Shown in pieces: positions 52,655-62,000 of a stretch of 64,000 nt of DNA (positions are counted from its first letter, which is position 1; each line of letters starts with the position of its first letter). The notes under the pieces are model-generated. The model did not search any database. It saw only the letters and a program-made list of their open reading frames with translations, and was not told where the DNA came from. Origin of the DNA: Flavobacterium sp. ALD4 (GTDB lineage: Bacteria; Bacteroidota; Bacteroidia; Flavobacteriales; Flavobacteriaceae); assembly GCF_002836475.1 (NCBI RefSeq), contig NZ_PJBJ01000028.1, positions 212,040-276,039 of the forward strand, in the 5' to 3' direction. The translations under genes were made by a program, and so were the position numbers.

Positions 52655-53602
52655 ATGTCTGATACAATCGAAAAAATTAAATGTCTTATTATAGGTTCTG
52701 GACCGGCAGGATATACTGCTGCGATATATGCAGCCAGAGCAAATATGTACCCAGTGTTATACCAGGGGATGCAGCCTGGAGGTCAACTAACAACAACTAA
52801 CGAAGTGGAAAACTGGCCTGGTAATCCTGAAGGAATAACTGGTCCGGAAATGATGGTGCAATTACAAGCTCAAGCACAACGTTTTGGTACTGATGTACGC
52901 GATGGTTGGGCTACCAAGGTAGATTTCTCTGGAGGTGTTCATAAAGTTTGGATTAATGGGACTAAAGAATTGCATTGTGAAACGGTTATTATTTCTACCG
53001 GAGCATCAGCTAAATATTTAGGTTTGCCTTCTGAACAGCACTATTTAAAAATGGGTGGTGGTGTTTCTGCTTGTGCAATTTGTGATGGTTTTTTCTATAG
53101 AAATCAAGAGGTCGTTATCGTGGGAGCTGGAGATTCAGCTTGTGAGGAAGCACATTACTTGTCAAAACTTTGTAAAAAAGTAACGATGTTAGTACGAGGT
53201 GAAAAATTCAGGGCCTCAAAAATAATGGAAGCTCGTGTACGTAAAACAGAAAACATTACGATTCTTATGAATCATGATACGGTTGAAGTTTTAGGAGATG
53301 AGCAAGTAGTAACCGGCGTAAAAGCGTTGAACAAAACTACAAATGAAGAATTTGAGATTCCAGTTACAGGTTTCTTCGTAGCCATTGGGCACAAACCAAA
53401 TACTGATATTTTTAAAGACTTTCTCTCTTTAGATGAAACAGGTTATATCATCAACGTTGTAGGAACTGCAAAAACAAATGTAGAAGGTGTTTTTGTCTCT
53501 GGAGATGCTGCAGACCATGTCTATCGTCAAGCAATTACCGCTGCAGGTACGGGTTGTATGGCAGCACTTGATGCAGAAAGATATTTAGCTGCTAAAGAGT
53601 AG
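52655..53602 (+). CDS. trxB: Thioredoxin reductase
   Basis: A 315-residue flavoenzyme that reduces thioredoxin with NADPH. The FAD-binding N-terminus is CLIIGSGPAGYTAAIYAARA, the redox pair is Cys140-x-x-Cys143 in SACAICDGFFYRN, the NADPH-binding motif is VIVGAGDSACEEA (about 155), and GDAADHVYRQAITAAGTGCM is the C-terminal FAD box. The length is normal. It stands alone. Confidence 0.96.
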   Translation: MSDTIEKIKCLIIGSGPAGYTAAIYAARANMYPVLYQGMQPGGQLTTTNEVENWPGNPEGITGPEMMVQLQAQAQRFGTDVRDGWATKVDFSGGVHKVWINGTKELHCETVIISTGASAKYLGLPSEQHYLKMGGGVSACAICDGFFYRNQEVVIVGAGDSACEEAHYLSKLCKKVTMLVRGEKFRASKIMEARVRKTENITILMNHDTVEVLGDEQVVTGVKALNKTTNEEFEIPVTGFFVAIGHKPNTDIFKDFLSLDETGYIINVVGTAKTNVEGVFVSGDAADHVYRQAITAAGTGCMAALDAERYLAAKE

Positions 53603-53625
53603 TTTTCGCAACGATAAATTTGCAA

Positions 53626-53664
53626 TAAAAAAGTCCCATTTACATAAGTAGATGGGACTTTTCA
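53626..53664. terminator. Bidirectional terminator between trxB and the GIN-domain gene
   Basis: AAAAAAGTCCCAT / ATGGGACTTTT stem with a 14-base interval, A- and T-runs on either side. Confidence 0.85.
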
Positions 53665-53678
53665 TTTGGATTTGTTTG

Positions 53679-54524
53679 TTATTTGACCTTTTTAAGTAGT
53701 TTGGCTTCGTTAGCAAATTTTTGAATTTCAATTTTCGGATTTCCATAAAGTTCAATTTCAGAGTTCTCCCCAGCACTTATGCTAATAGAGGTTTCAGCGT
53801 TTACACTAGCATTGGAGTAGCTTTCAGTAATTAATTGTAAATCTTTAATCGTCAATTTGTTTCCTGTAAATTCGGAATTGTTATCCAGACGAATGACGGC
53901 AATGCTTGCACTGCCTTCAATGTTTGCTTCTGCTTTTTGATACAAGTCACAACCTAGTTCAGTGGCCGTAATTAAGGATTTCAAAGCGGCATCTTTACTC
54001 AATACAATTTTTACTTTTTCAGACCGTGCATTCAATTCAATTTCGGACTTATCATCAGCCTTTAGAACAAAATTCTTCGTGTTTATATTCAAAAATAGTT
54101 TAGAGTAGTCGATACTTTTAAAAAGAATCGAGTCAAGTTGTACTTCTTGTATTGCGTTTACAACAGTCTCGTTTTTTGAAACAACACTTTTTAGATCCTT
54201 TGTGTAGGTGACCTTGACAATTAGTTTTTTATATTTTATGACTTCCTTAGAAGTGTATATGCGGAGTATATGATCCCTTAAGTCCATCGAGATAATATCA
54301 TGGAGATTGTCGTCTGCTTCAATCTTTATTCCTGGTTTTTCTCCTTTTTCCAGATAGACTTCAAGGTTATCTTCCACTTCAAGTGCTTCAAAGTTTCCGA
54401 TTTCCCTTAGCTCAATAGTTACTGTTTTTGAACCTTTTATTTTGTCTTTTTTCTGTGCGAAAGCAACGGTAGTTGATAATGCGAGTAGAATGATAACGGT
54501 ATATTTTTTCATTTTATTTTTCAT
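53679..54524 (-). CDS. Exported head-GIN (DUF2807) domain protein
   Basis: 281 residues from the ATG at 54524; an upstream in-frame extension lacks a signal, while this start opens on MKNKMKKYTVIILLALSTTV AFAQ-type signal. The mature part matches the DUF2807/head-GIN fold: FEALEVEDNLEVYLEKGEKP and KIEADDNLHDII at the start, then a regular ladder of beta strands. The function is unknown; members are envelope proteins found with PspC and PadR genes. It is the last gene of the PadR-PspC-GIN-GIN run, 73 bases after the previous one. Confidence 0.8.
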   Translation of the reverse strand: MKNKMKKYTVIILLALSTTVAFAQKKDKIKGSKTVTIELREIGNFEALEVEDNLEVYLEKGEKPGIKIEADDNLHDIISMDLRDHILRIYTSKEVIKYKKLIVKVTYTKDLKSVVSKNETVVNAIQEVQLDSILFKSIDYSKLFLNINTKNFVLKADDKSEIELNARSEKVKIVLSKDAALKSLITATELGCDLYQKAEANIEGSASIAVIRLDNNSEFTGNKLTIKDLQLITESYSNASVNAETSISISAGENSEIELYGNPKIEIQKFANEAKLLKKVK

Positions 54525-54597
54525 TATGATTTTTACAAATATAAAAAAACCATCCACTTTTGATGAATGATTCAATTATTAATTGTCAAATAATAAA

Positions 54598-55338
54598 TTA
54601 GACTTTATCGATACTTGCACCCGAACTTGATTTTTTTTCTATTAATTTTGGGGTCGTGTTATAGTCGATATTGCTGCCGCTAGAAGCTTTCGCTTTTAAA
54701 CGTACAATGGGGTGAACGGTAATAGTAGATCCGCTTGATGCTCTTGCACTTACTTCATTAGCAAGTAAGTCACTTGCATCAATAGCACTTGCGCTGGAAG
54801 CTGTAGTCTCTAGATTAAGCGCCATTCCTTCAATAGTTATTGAACTCCCGCTGCTCGCTTTACATTCAATATTATCTGATTCAATAGTCAAATTCATATT
54901 TGAGGCAGAAGAAGTCCTGAGGTTAATACTCTCACCTTTAAGCGTATTTAAACTCGTAATCGAGGAAGCACTAGAAGCAAGCAATGATTCAATAATTGGC
55001 ATTTTAACGGTAACTTTTTTTGATTCTATATTTATAAAAGAATTATAATCACAAGCTACGATAAGTACTCCATTTTCTACTGAAGTAGTAATGCTTTTTT
55101 GTAAATTATCATCAGCTTCAACAATAATCTCCGTTTTGTCTGATTGTTCAATTATTAAATCAATAGCATTACTGACTTCAATACTTTTAAAATCTCGTTG
55201 TACAATCCTTTTCTCGGATGTGACGTTGCCACTTCCCGTTATGGATTTGATTTTTATCGAATCGTTACAGGATGTAAATAATAAAGCCGTTAATGCTACC
55301 AGAATGAACTTAGTTATTATGGTTATAATTTTCAACAT
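54598..55338 (-). CDS. Head-GIN (DUF2807) domain lipoprotein
   Basis: A 246-residue lipoprotein (signal MLKIITIITKFILVALTALL then FTSC, Cys about 24). Opening VTSEKRIVQRDFKSIEVSNA is the typical head-GIN strand. From about residue 115 it repeats a Ser-rich pattern about every 22 residues (SSASSITS, TSSASNM, ASSGSSITIE, TASSASAID, RASSGSTITV, KASSGSNIDY, KSSSGASIDK), which suggests a beta-helix with a serine ladder on one face. It lies two bases after the PspC gene, so it is in the same operon. Confidence 0.86.
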   Translation of the reverse strand: MLKIITIITKFILVALTALLFTSCNDSIKIKSITGSGNVTSEKRIVQRDFKSIEVSNAIDLIIEQSDKTEIIVEADDNLQKSITTSVENGVLIVACDYNSFINIESKKVTVKMPIIESLLASSASSITSLNTLKGESINLRTSSASNMNLTIESDNIECKASSGSSITIEGMALNLETTASSASAIDASDLLANEVSARASSGSTITVHPIVRLKAKASSGSNIDYNTTPKLIEKKSSSGASIDKV

Positions 55339-55340
55339 GA

Positions 55341-56990
55341 TTATTTGGTTTTAATTATGATACCGTTTTCATCTTTTGACAATGATCCTAAATCTTTTGT
55401 TTCTGACACTTCTAAGTTTTCAACTTCATCAGCAGTGCAGTTTATACATGTCACTTTATTATCCTCTACTCTGTAGATGTCACTACTTGAGTTTGGGCTC
55501 CATAAAAAGTAATCCGCATCTGTACGGTCATAGTTTTTCATGGAATCGTCTGGTTTGAACAATGTCCCTTTAGGCAAGTATAATGTAATTTCTATTTCCT
55601 GATCGCGAAATTTATTTTTTAAATCAGTTATTAGATAGTTGTCTAAAATCAATTGATTCCCTTCAATTTTATAGCTGTATTTTATTTGTTCCGCTCTTTG
55701 TCTAGCTGTAGATAATGATTCGCCTTTTGCCTCTTTATCAATTTGGATATAAGGTAATTTTTCATCTGTTTTTGTTATTCTCAAACTAACATCGTTAGAG
55801 TATAGTACTTCATTACCAGCAGGATCTTGCGCTATTTTAAAACCATCGTGATCATCAATGTTCTTTGCATAATAATCATTGTGTTTGAATTTAATGTGTA
55901 GCGTATCAGTTGGCAGCAGCATAATATTTTCTTTACGAATCACCCTTCCGTCTGCGGCAAAAGCAGAAGCTTGTTTTACGCCTATAGAAATGGCTAATGC
56001 AACTGAAATCAACCATAGCGCAAGCAAGGTGTATTTAGCAATGTTTCCGATAGACTTCATGTTTGGAGCCAATAGTTTGAAGCCTAATACTGTCAAGAAA
56101 AAGAAAGGAATACCAACGGCAAGGAACATCAATAGTCCAAAAGCCCATATAGGATAGTCAGTAAAGTTTCCTGCTTCTATAAAACCTTGCCATGGGAAGT
56201 CAATAAAGGAGGAAGACCCTAAAGTAAACATGCCTATAAATAATGCCATTAAAGTGGCTAAGCCAGTCATAATTAAGATAACCCCAAGAAACTTTGCGAA
56301 AATTTTGAAAATCGTCATAATGAAATTACCAAAAGAACTTCCTATTTTCCCGGCACCTGTTTTTATCTGGTTACCATATTTATCGTAGTCAACATTTTTA
56401 AATTTGTCAGAAACATTTTCAAATTCTTCCCTTACTTTTTTTTCGATGTTCGAAATGTTAACTGGTTCTCCAGTCATTTCCAGTTTCTCTGACGTTGTAA
56501 TTGCGGCAGGTACAACGATCCATAAGATAATATAGGCAAGAACTCCTGTTCCTGCTCCCCATACTAATAGGATGAAAATTAGTCTAACCCATACGGTATC
56601 AATCCCAAAATAGTGACCCAATCCAGCAGAAACGCCACTTATCATACCTTTTTCAGTGTCTCGGTATAATTTTTTTTGCCTTCTGGGCGCAGCATCGCCA
56701 TAGCTTTGAGAATTGTGATTGTCTTCTTCTATAATATAGTCTTCCGGTTGGCCCATGACAGCAATCACTTGGTCTACCTCTTTTAAACCTACAACTTGTT
56801 TGTCTGTTTTTTGATTTTCCGTTAAAAGTTCCGCGACACGCATTTCGATATCTTTTATAATTTCCTCCTGTCCGGATGATTTAGATAACGATCGTTTTAT
56901 GGCGTCAAAGTAGCGCGTTAGTTTTAGGTATGCATCTTCGTCTATATGAAAGAATATTCCGCCTAAGTTTATGTTTACAGTCTTGTTCAT
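55341..56990 (-). CDS. PspC domain-containing envelope protein
   Basis: 549 residues; the ATG at 56990 (MNKTVNINLGGIFFHIDEDA) is chosen over an upstream in-frame start because the start then matches the family. Domains: N-terminal cytosolic DUF-like segment (1-100), PspC domain with KLYRDTEKGMISGVSAGLGH and WVRLIFILLVWGAGTGVLAY (about 115-175), more membrane helices (about 235-355), and a long periplasmic C-terminal domain. PspC senses envelope stress in other bacteria. It is in an operon with PadR (five bases upstream) and the two GIN proteins. Confidence 0.86.
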   Translation of the reverse strand: MNKTVNINLGGIFFHIDEDAYLKLTRYFDAIKRSLSKSSGQEEIIKDIEMRVAELLTENQKTDKQVVGLKEVDQVIAVMGQPEDYIIEEDNHNSQSYGDAAPRRQKKLYRDTEKGMISGVSAGLGHYFGIDTVWVRLIFILLVWGAGTGVLAYIILWIVVPAAITTSEKLEMTGEPVNISNIEKKVREEFENVSDKFKNVDYDKYGNQIKTGAGKIGSSFGNFIMTIFKIFAKFLGVILIMTGLATLMALFIGMFTLGSSSFIDFPWQGFIEAGNFTDYPIWAFGLLMFLAVGIPFFFLTVLGFKLLAPNMKSIGNIAKYTLLALWLISVALAISIGVKQASAFAADGRVIRKENIMLLPTDTLHIKFKHNDYYAKNIDDHDGFKIAQDPAGNEVLYSNDVSLRITKTDEKLPYIQIDKEAKGESLSTARQRAEQIKYSYKIEGNQLILDNYLITDLKNKFRDQEIEITLYLPKGTLFKPDDSMKNYDRTDADYFLWSPNSSSDIYRVEDNKVTCINCTADEVENLEVSETKDLGSLSKDENGIIIKTK

Positions 56991-56995
56991 GGCTA

Positions 56996-57325
56996 TTATT
57001 TTTGGTTTGTGATTAGATTTACGGCGTCGGACAACTCGGTCCAAGTGCTGTTAAGTTCGTTTAGAAATGTTTGTCCTATCTCGGTAAGACCATAGTACTT
57101 TCTGGGTGGTCCCGAAGTTGATTCTTCCCAACGGTAGCTTAACAATCCGTCATTTTTTAGTCTGGTAAGTAAGGGGTAAATAGTTCCCTCCACCACTAAT
57201 AATTTTGCGTTTTTCAAAGTGTCTAATATTTCCGATGTGTAGGCATCTTTTTCTTTTAATACAGATAAGATGCAAAACTCGAGAACACCTTTGCGCATCT
57301 GGGCTTTTGTGTTTTCAATATTCAT
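56996..57325 (-). CDS. PadR-family transcriptional regulator
   Basis: A 109-residue winged-helix protein: QMRKGVLEFCILSVLKEKDA (helix 1-2), YTSEILDTLKNAKLLVVEGT, IYPLLTRLKNDGLLSYRWEE (recognition helix and wing) and the C-terminal coil typical of PadR. It is the first gene of the operon and probably represses it. The target operator is not obvious, although the 207 bases upstream are unusually GC-rich. Confidence 0.92.
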   Translation of the reverse strand: MNIENTKAQMRKGVLEFCILSVLKEKDAYTSEILDTLKNAKLLVVEGTIYPLLTRLKNDGLLSYRWEESTSGPPRKYYGLTEIGQTFLNELNSTWTELSDAVNLITNQK

Positions 57326-57384
57326 AATTCGTTTTTTTGATTTTTTTGTTGATTAAACTATTCATTTTTTGATTGCTGGTATAG

Positions 57385-57520
57385 TTCGCCATTCTGGCTC
57401 GTGTGATGATTGATTCCGGAATCTATTTGCTTCGCTAATTCGCTTCGTGCGGTTCCTGCTCTTCGCTACATCCAAGTCAAAAAGCGCGAGATACCTCTCA
57501 ATCCTCTCAGTCCTTCAGGG
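57385..57520. other. GC-richer intergenic patch with repeated CTTCG words
   Basis: A 130-base stretch clearly richer in G/C than the rest, containing CTTCGCTAATTCGCTTCGTG and TCCTGCTCTTCGCTACATCC. The recurrent CTTCGCT words look like a genomic repeat rather than coding; I know similar stretches in flavobacterial intergenic regions only by recollection. It separates the PadR operon from the DUF4870 gene. Confidence 0.4.
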
Positions 57521-57532
57521 GTTATTTATTAC

Positions 57533-57988
57533 TTACTTAATAAAAGGTATTGTTATAGGGTATTTGTATTTTTCTCCATTTGATGTTTTTATGGAAGCAT
57601 AAATGATTAAAAAGAATTCGGCTGCTTTTAAACAAATAAAAATAAATACAGTGGTTAAGCCTAGAGTGATTAATCCCAAGTTGTCTCCAAAATTAAAATT
57701 ATCGATTACAAAACTGTCTTCGTGAATTATTGTACTCAAAGGAACGTTATTAAAAATGGTAAAAATTAAAATGGGGATGGCGATAAGGGCAAGTGCTATT
57801 GTATACAACAAAAGACTTAATTGGAAATTGAGTATTTGTTTTCCACTGTAATCTACAAATTCAGACTTGTCTTTTTTTGAAGTCCAAAGGACTATTGGAA
57901 AAATGAAATTCCCAAAAGGAATAAAATATTGTGTTAATGCACTCAGATGAGTAAAAGTGGCAATGTTTTTTTCGGTAGTTGTTTCCAT
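57533..57988 (-). CDS. DUF4870 domain-containing membrane protein
   Basis: 151 residues from the ATG at 57988 (METTTEKNIATFTHLSALTQ); the upstream in-frame extension lacks conservation. Typical DUF4870 features: HLSALTQYFIPFGNFIFPIV, DYSGKQILNFQLSLLLYTIA and a C-terminal pair of hydrophobic segments, about four transmembrane helices in total. The function is unknown. No partner gene is adjacent. Confidence 0.8.
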   Translation of the reverse strand: METTTEKNIATFTHLSALTQYFIPFGNFIFPIVLWTSKKDKSEFVDYSGKQILNFQLSLLLYTIALALIAIPILIFTIFNNVPLSTIIHEDSFVIDNFNFGDNLGLITLGLTTVFIFICLKAAEFFLIIYASIKTSNGEKYKYPITIPFIK

Positions 57989-58184
57989 TTTTTTTGATTT
58001 TTGATTGATGATTGAAACCTTTGTGAATTTTCGAATAGGACTACATAGTAATTTCTTATACAAATATATGGCTAAAAGACAGTATCTTGTATCGCATAGT
58101 AGTAAAGCTTAACATAGTTTTAACAAAATGACATTATATGTACGCATAGTATTTTTTTGTATATTAGCAAAAAAACCAGCAATA

Positions 58185-58640
58185 ATGAATATCACAGCAT
58201 CTAAACTTAATAAATTTCTATTTTTCAAATTGCCCTCCGCATTTTTATGTGGTGTTAGGGTAAAGGAGATAGATAAAAATAAATGTGTAGTGTCGGTAAA
58301 GCACCATTGGATTAATAAAAACCCATTCAACTCTATGTATTTTGCCGTTCAGGCAATGGCAGCCGAACTCTCAACCGGTGCGATGGTCATAAATCAAATC
58401 CAAAAAAGCGGTAAAAAAATCTCTATGTTAGTTGCCAATAATAAAGGAAACTTCACAAAAAAGGCAACGGGAAGAATTACTTTTGTTTGTAAAGATGGGC
58501 AGCTAATAGAAAAAGCGATTCAGGAAACTATTGCCACCGGAGAGGGACAGACGTTCTGGATGAAAGCCGTTGGAACTGACGAAAAAGGAGATCAGGTTTC
58601 CGAAATGGATTTTGAATGGAGTGTTAGAGTAAAACGATAA
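58185..58640 (+). CDS. DUF4442 hotdog-fold protein
   Basis: 151 residues from the ATG at 58185; an in-frame start at 58128 would add a poorly conserved head. The fold is a hotdog domain of the thioesterase superfamily: KLPSAFLCGVRVKEID, VVSVKHHWINKNPFNSMYFA (conserved H-x-x-x-N-P-F), AMAAELSTGAMV and KATGRITFVCKDGQ. The predicted substrate would be an acyl-CoA or acyl-ACP; this is inferred from the family. It is divergently transcribed from DUF4870. Confidence 0.82.
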   Translation: MNITASKLNKFLFFKLPSAFLCGVRVKEIDKNKCVVSVKHHWINKNPFNSMYFAVQAMAAELSTGAMVINQIQKSGKKISMLVANNKGNFTKKATGRITFVCKDGQLIEKAIQETIATGEGQTFWMKAVGTDEKGDQVSEMDFEWSVRVKR

Positions 58641-58680
58641 ATCAGTTTGATATAATGAGTTTTAAACTCAGTAGAAAATA

Positions 58681-58708
58681 AAAAAGCCTCCTAATGGAGG
58701 CGTTTTTA
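58681..58708. terminator. Bidirectional terminator
   Basis: GCCTCC-TAAT-GGAGGC stem with A5 on the left and T5 on the right, between the DUF4442 gene (+) and the Cys-rich protein gene (-). Confidence 0.85.
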
Positions 58709-58724
58709 ATATGTCAAAATTAAA

Positions 58725-58961
58725 TTATGCTTTTTTAGCGCAACACTTTTTTTCTTCTGTTGCTGCCATTGTAGCATCACATTTTTTTTCTTCTGCTTTA
58801 CATTTAGAAATTTCTGCAGCAGTCATTGCTTTGTCATTTGAAGCTTTTGCAGTAAGGCAAGATTCTTTTTCAGCTTTTTCTAGTGTAGCGGGTTTTACCT
58901 CTTGTGCAGCTGCATTTAGTGTAAATAAACTTATTGCCAATAGAGTAATTATCTTTTTCAT
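58725..58961 (-). CDS. Small exported Cys-rich protein
   Basis: A 78-residue protein with a signal peptide (MKKIITLLAISLFTLNAAAQ) and a mature part rich in Ala, Glu, Lys with five Cys (ESCLTAKASNDKAM, AEISKCKAEEKKCDATM, EEKKCCAKKA). No domain is recognised. The alternating charged residues and Cys suggest a small disulphide or metal-binding periplasmic protein. It is separated from neighbours by terminators and the giant-protein gene. Confidence 0.72.
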   Translation of the reverse strand: MKKIITLLAISLFTLNAAAQEVKPATLEKAEKESCLTAKASNDKAMTAAEISKCKAEEKKCDATMAATEEKKCCAKKA

Positions 58962-59073
58962 CTTTTTTGTTGCTTAATATTCTTTATCTAATATAAATAA
59001 AAATCGATTGCCTACTCCTGAAATTAATGTTACTCTTTGAGTTAAGAGTCTTTTTTAGAGTCAGCTATGTTTT

Positions 59074-62000
59074 TTAAGGAATAATTATTTTTTCACTGAA
59101 GTCTCCTTTAGACGTATTGACCTTCACAAGATACACTCCCGAGCTCACATTTCTAATTGGAATCTGAATATTATTTTGCTTAATGTCTTCAATGTCCCAA
59201 TTGGTTAACTTTTGTCCTAAAATATTAAAAAGGGACACTTTGTCGACTGTTGCATCGGTAAAACGGTTTTTGATGTTTAACATTTCATTATTATTGGTGA
59301 AATACACAAATATTCCTTCAGCTAAAGGTGTTTTGTCAATATCATATAATTTATTCACAAATTGCAATGAGAATCTATTGTTATACTCACCAATTGGGAG
59401 TGAAAGAGGATAATCATTGTTTTTTATGTCGTGATAAATTCCAGTTACATTGTCAAATAAATAAATTTCGAGATTATTTGGTATGTTTTCTAATTTGTCT
59501 ATTTTGATGGTCGAATCACCTTCTTTAGCCACTGTAAATCCAATAGGGATTATTTGGTCATCATTGAAGTTTTGAACGGCTTGAATCACAAGCTGTAGAG
59601 TGCCTAATTCCCAGTACATATCATTTTCGTTCGTGTCAAACATCTGGGCATCATATCCGATATCAAATTTATTCGTGCTGTTATTATCAGCGCCAAGTAG
59701 TAATTGGCGGTGCGCGCCTACCGTTGAATCAAAACCTAGCCTAATCTTTGGTCTAGTATCTATTTTAGATCCCTGATCTTCTGGCACACTACTTTTTGCA
59801 TTATTTTTTTTCATGAAAATTGAGTTTCCCTCGTCTCCTGTCTCTCTAACAAAGATTCGCTGACTATTTTTAAAATTAACCCATCCTCCCTTAACTGTTG
59901 TTGGTATGTCAGTTCCTCTTATTGCAGGATCTTGAGCCGCGTCTATAAAGAACCCTTGTCCCACTGGAATATAGGGTGTAGGTATTTTTGAACCAGACTC
60001 GTAAGTAAGAGCACCTAGCGGAACATTGGCTATAGCTGGGACAGCGCCCATTATTGTATAAGTTGCATATCCAGCTTCATATTCTGCAAGGATATGACTA
60101 TTAGACAAACCAAAGTGATCCCAAAAATAGAGTGCACCGCCAAAGGTATTTTCGCTACCTCTACAATCAGAGCAATCTCTGATGTTATCTTTTATAAATT
60201 CATCGGCATCAATAGCGGACGGATAAGGATTACCAACTAAATAAGTTTGATCTATAGCTAAAAATAAGGATATTGTTCCCGAGTTAGGTTTGCCAGTAAA
60301 CACATAATTTTGCAGGACATCAATTTCTGCTTTACCACCACTTCCTTTCATGATATATCCTTCCGCAACTCGCATTGTTCCCGTACTAGCTTTGTAATTC
60401 CATAAATAATAATTTTGCCAATCAGAATTTGAATCTGGAGTTACCGAGCTATAGGACCAAATCCATCTATTGGCAGTCTTTATTGGGATTGTCAAATCTC
60501 CATCTGCAAAATACGATCCATTACCAAAATTTATTGTTAGTGGATTTCTTGAATTTTTTCCATCCCTTAAAACGTCAGAGAGGGTGTAACCGGAGTTGTT
60601 TTCTTCTCCTTGTTTACTTACAGGGGAGGACCATAAATTATAATTGTAACTGTTTTGTTTTCCTTGTTGGTCACGTTCTATATATCCAGTACTTGAATTT
60701 TCAAAAACACTTTCACTAAATTGAGAAGTGATAAAGTTACGATCATCAGTACCATCAGAATTAGTAGTAGTATCATAATACCCATATCTTTTTTCCAGGA
60801 GTTGTGACTCACCTATTAAATCTATCTGTCCATCTAGTCTCAAATAGTGCGTTAACCATAGTAAATGGCCAGAATTATTTTCATCTAATACTTCGTTAGG
60901 ATTTGCCATAGTTAGTTCTCCTGATTCAGAGATTAATCCTAATAAGGTGATGTCTTTGTCTCCAGAGTTGATATTGTTTGATATCTTGACAATATTCCAG
61001 TCAATCTTGGTGCCAAATACGGTGCTGTTTGGAGTGTACCAAACAACGGGCTGTTCCCAGGTATTATTATTACTCCATAGGCCGTCATTCTTAGATATAT
61101 ATGGTAATGGTGCTGACTGTGTTTGGCTTGAAAAAATATTTATTAATCTACCATTAAGACTTCCTTGATAGGGTGTTAGATATCCGCAGTTTAAAACCAT
61201 ACGGTAATACCCATCTAAATCTGACCATCGCAAAGGCGCATCATCGGTACCATTTTGTGCAGAATCTGGGCCATGAATTCGTAGAGGGATGACCTCTCCC
61301 ATCACATCATCACTACCTGGGAAGGGTGGTTTTATTTGTTGATTCATCATTTGACGAATATGCACAACATTTAGTGCTTTCTTCCAAATTCTTAATTCTT
61401 CTATCCAGCCATGGTAATAATTAACTGGGGCTTTTGTAAGTTTTCCCGCAGCATCTAGATTCCCAACTTGATACATTGCCCCTAATAGGCATTGCATGCT
61501 GTTATCAGTAGGGGCACTTCCATTTTGACTGGCTTTTTCAACACCATCCATATATAATTTATACATAGTACCGTTAAAAGTCACGGCAATATGATGCCAT
61601 GTGTCTGCGTCTATGGAATTTGAGCTAATAGAATTAGAAGTTCCCCAGTTAAAGGTCACATTATTACCGTTCAAGCTTAAGTCATAACCCGTACTTAAAT
61701 TATTAGCATTACGTTTAGATAATAAACTTTGAGTACCTGATAGGTCTCCAGCTTTTACCCACATTTCTATACTAAACGGCCCTGTTTTATCATAATTATC
61801 TTTAAAAGTAATATAATCGTTTATACCATCAAAATCAATTTGGTCACAGCTGTTAATTGTTACAAGTACATTGCTGGCGCATCCATTAACCGTCCAAGTT
61901 AGGGTATATGTGCCGGGTTCTCCTGTAAATATTGCATTAGGATCATTTTTATCAGAAAGTGTATATACGGCGAAGTCTGGTGCGTTGCATAAAGATACAA

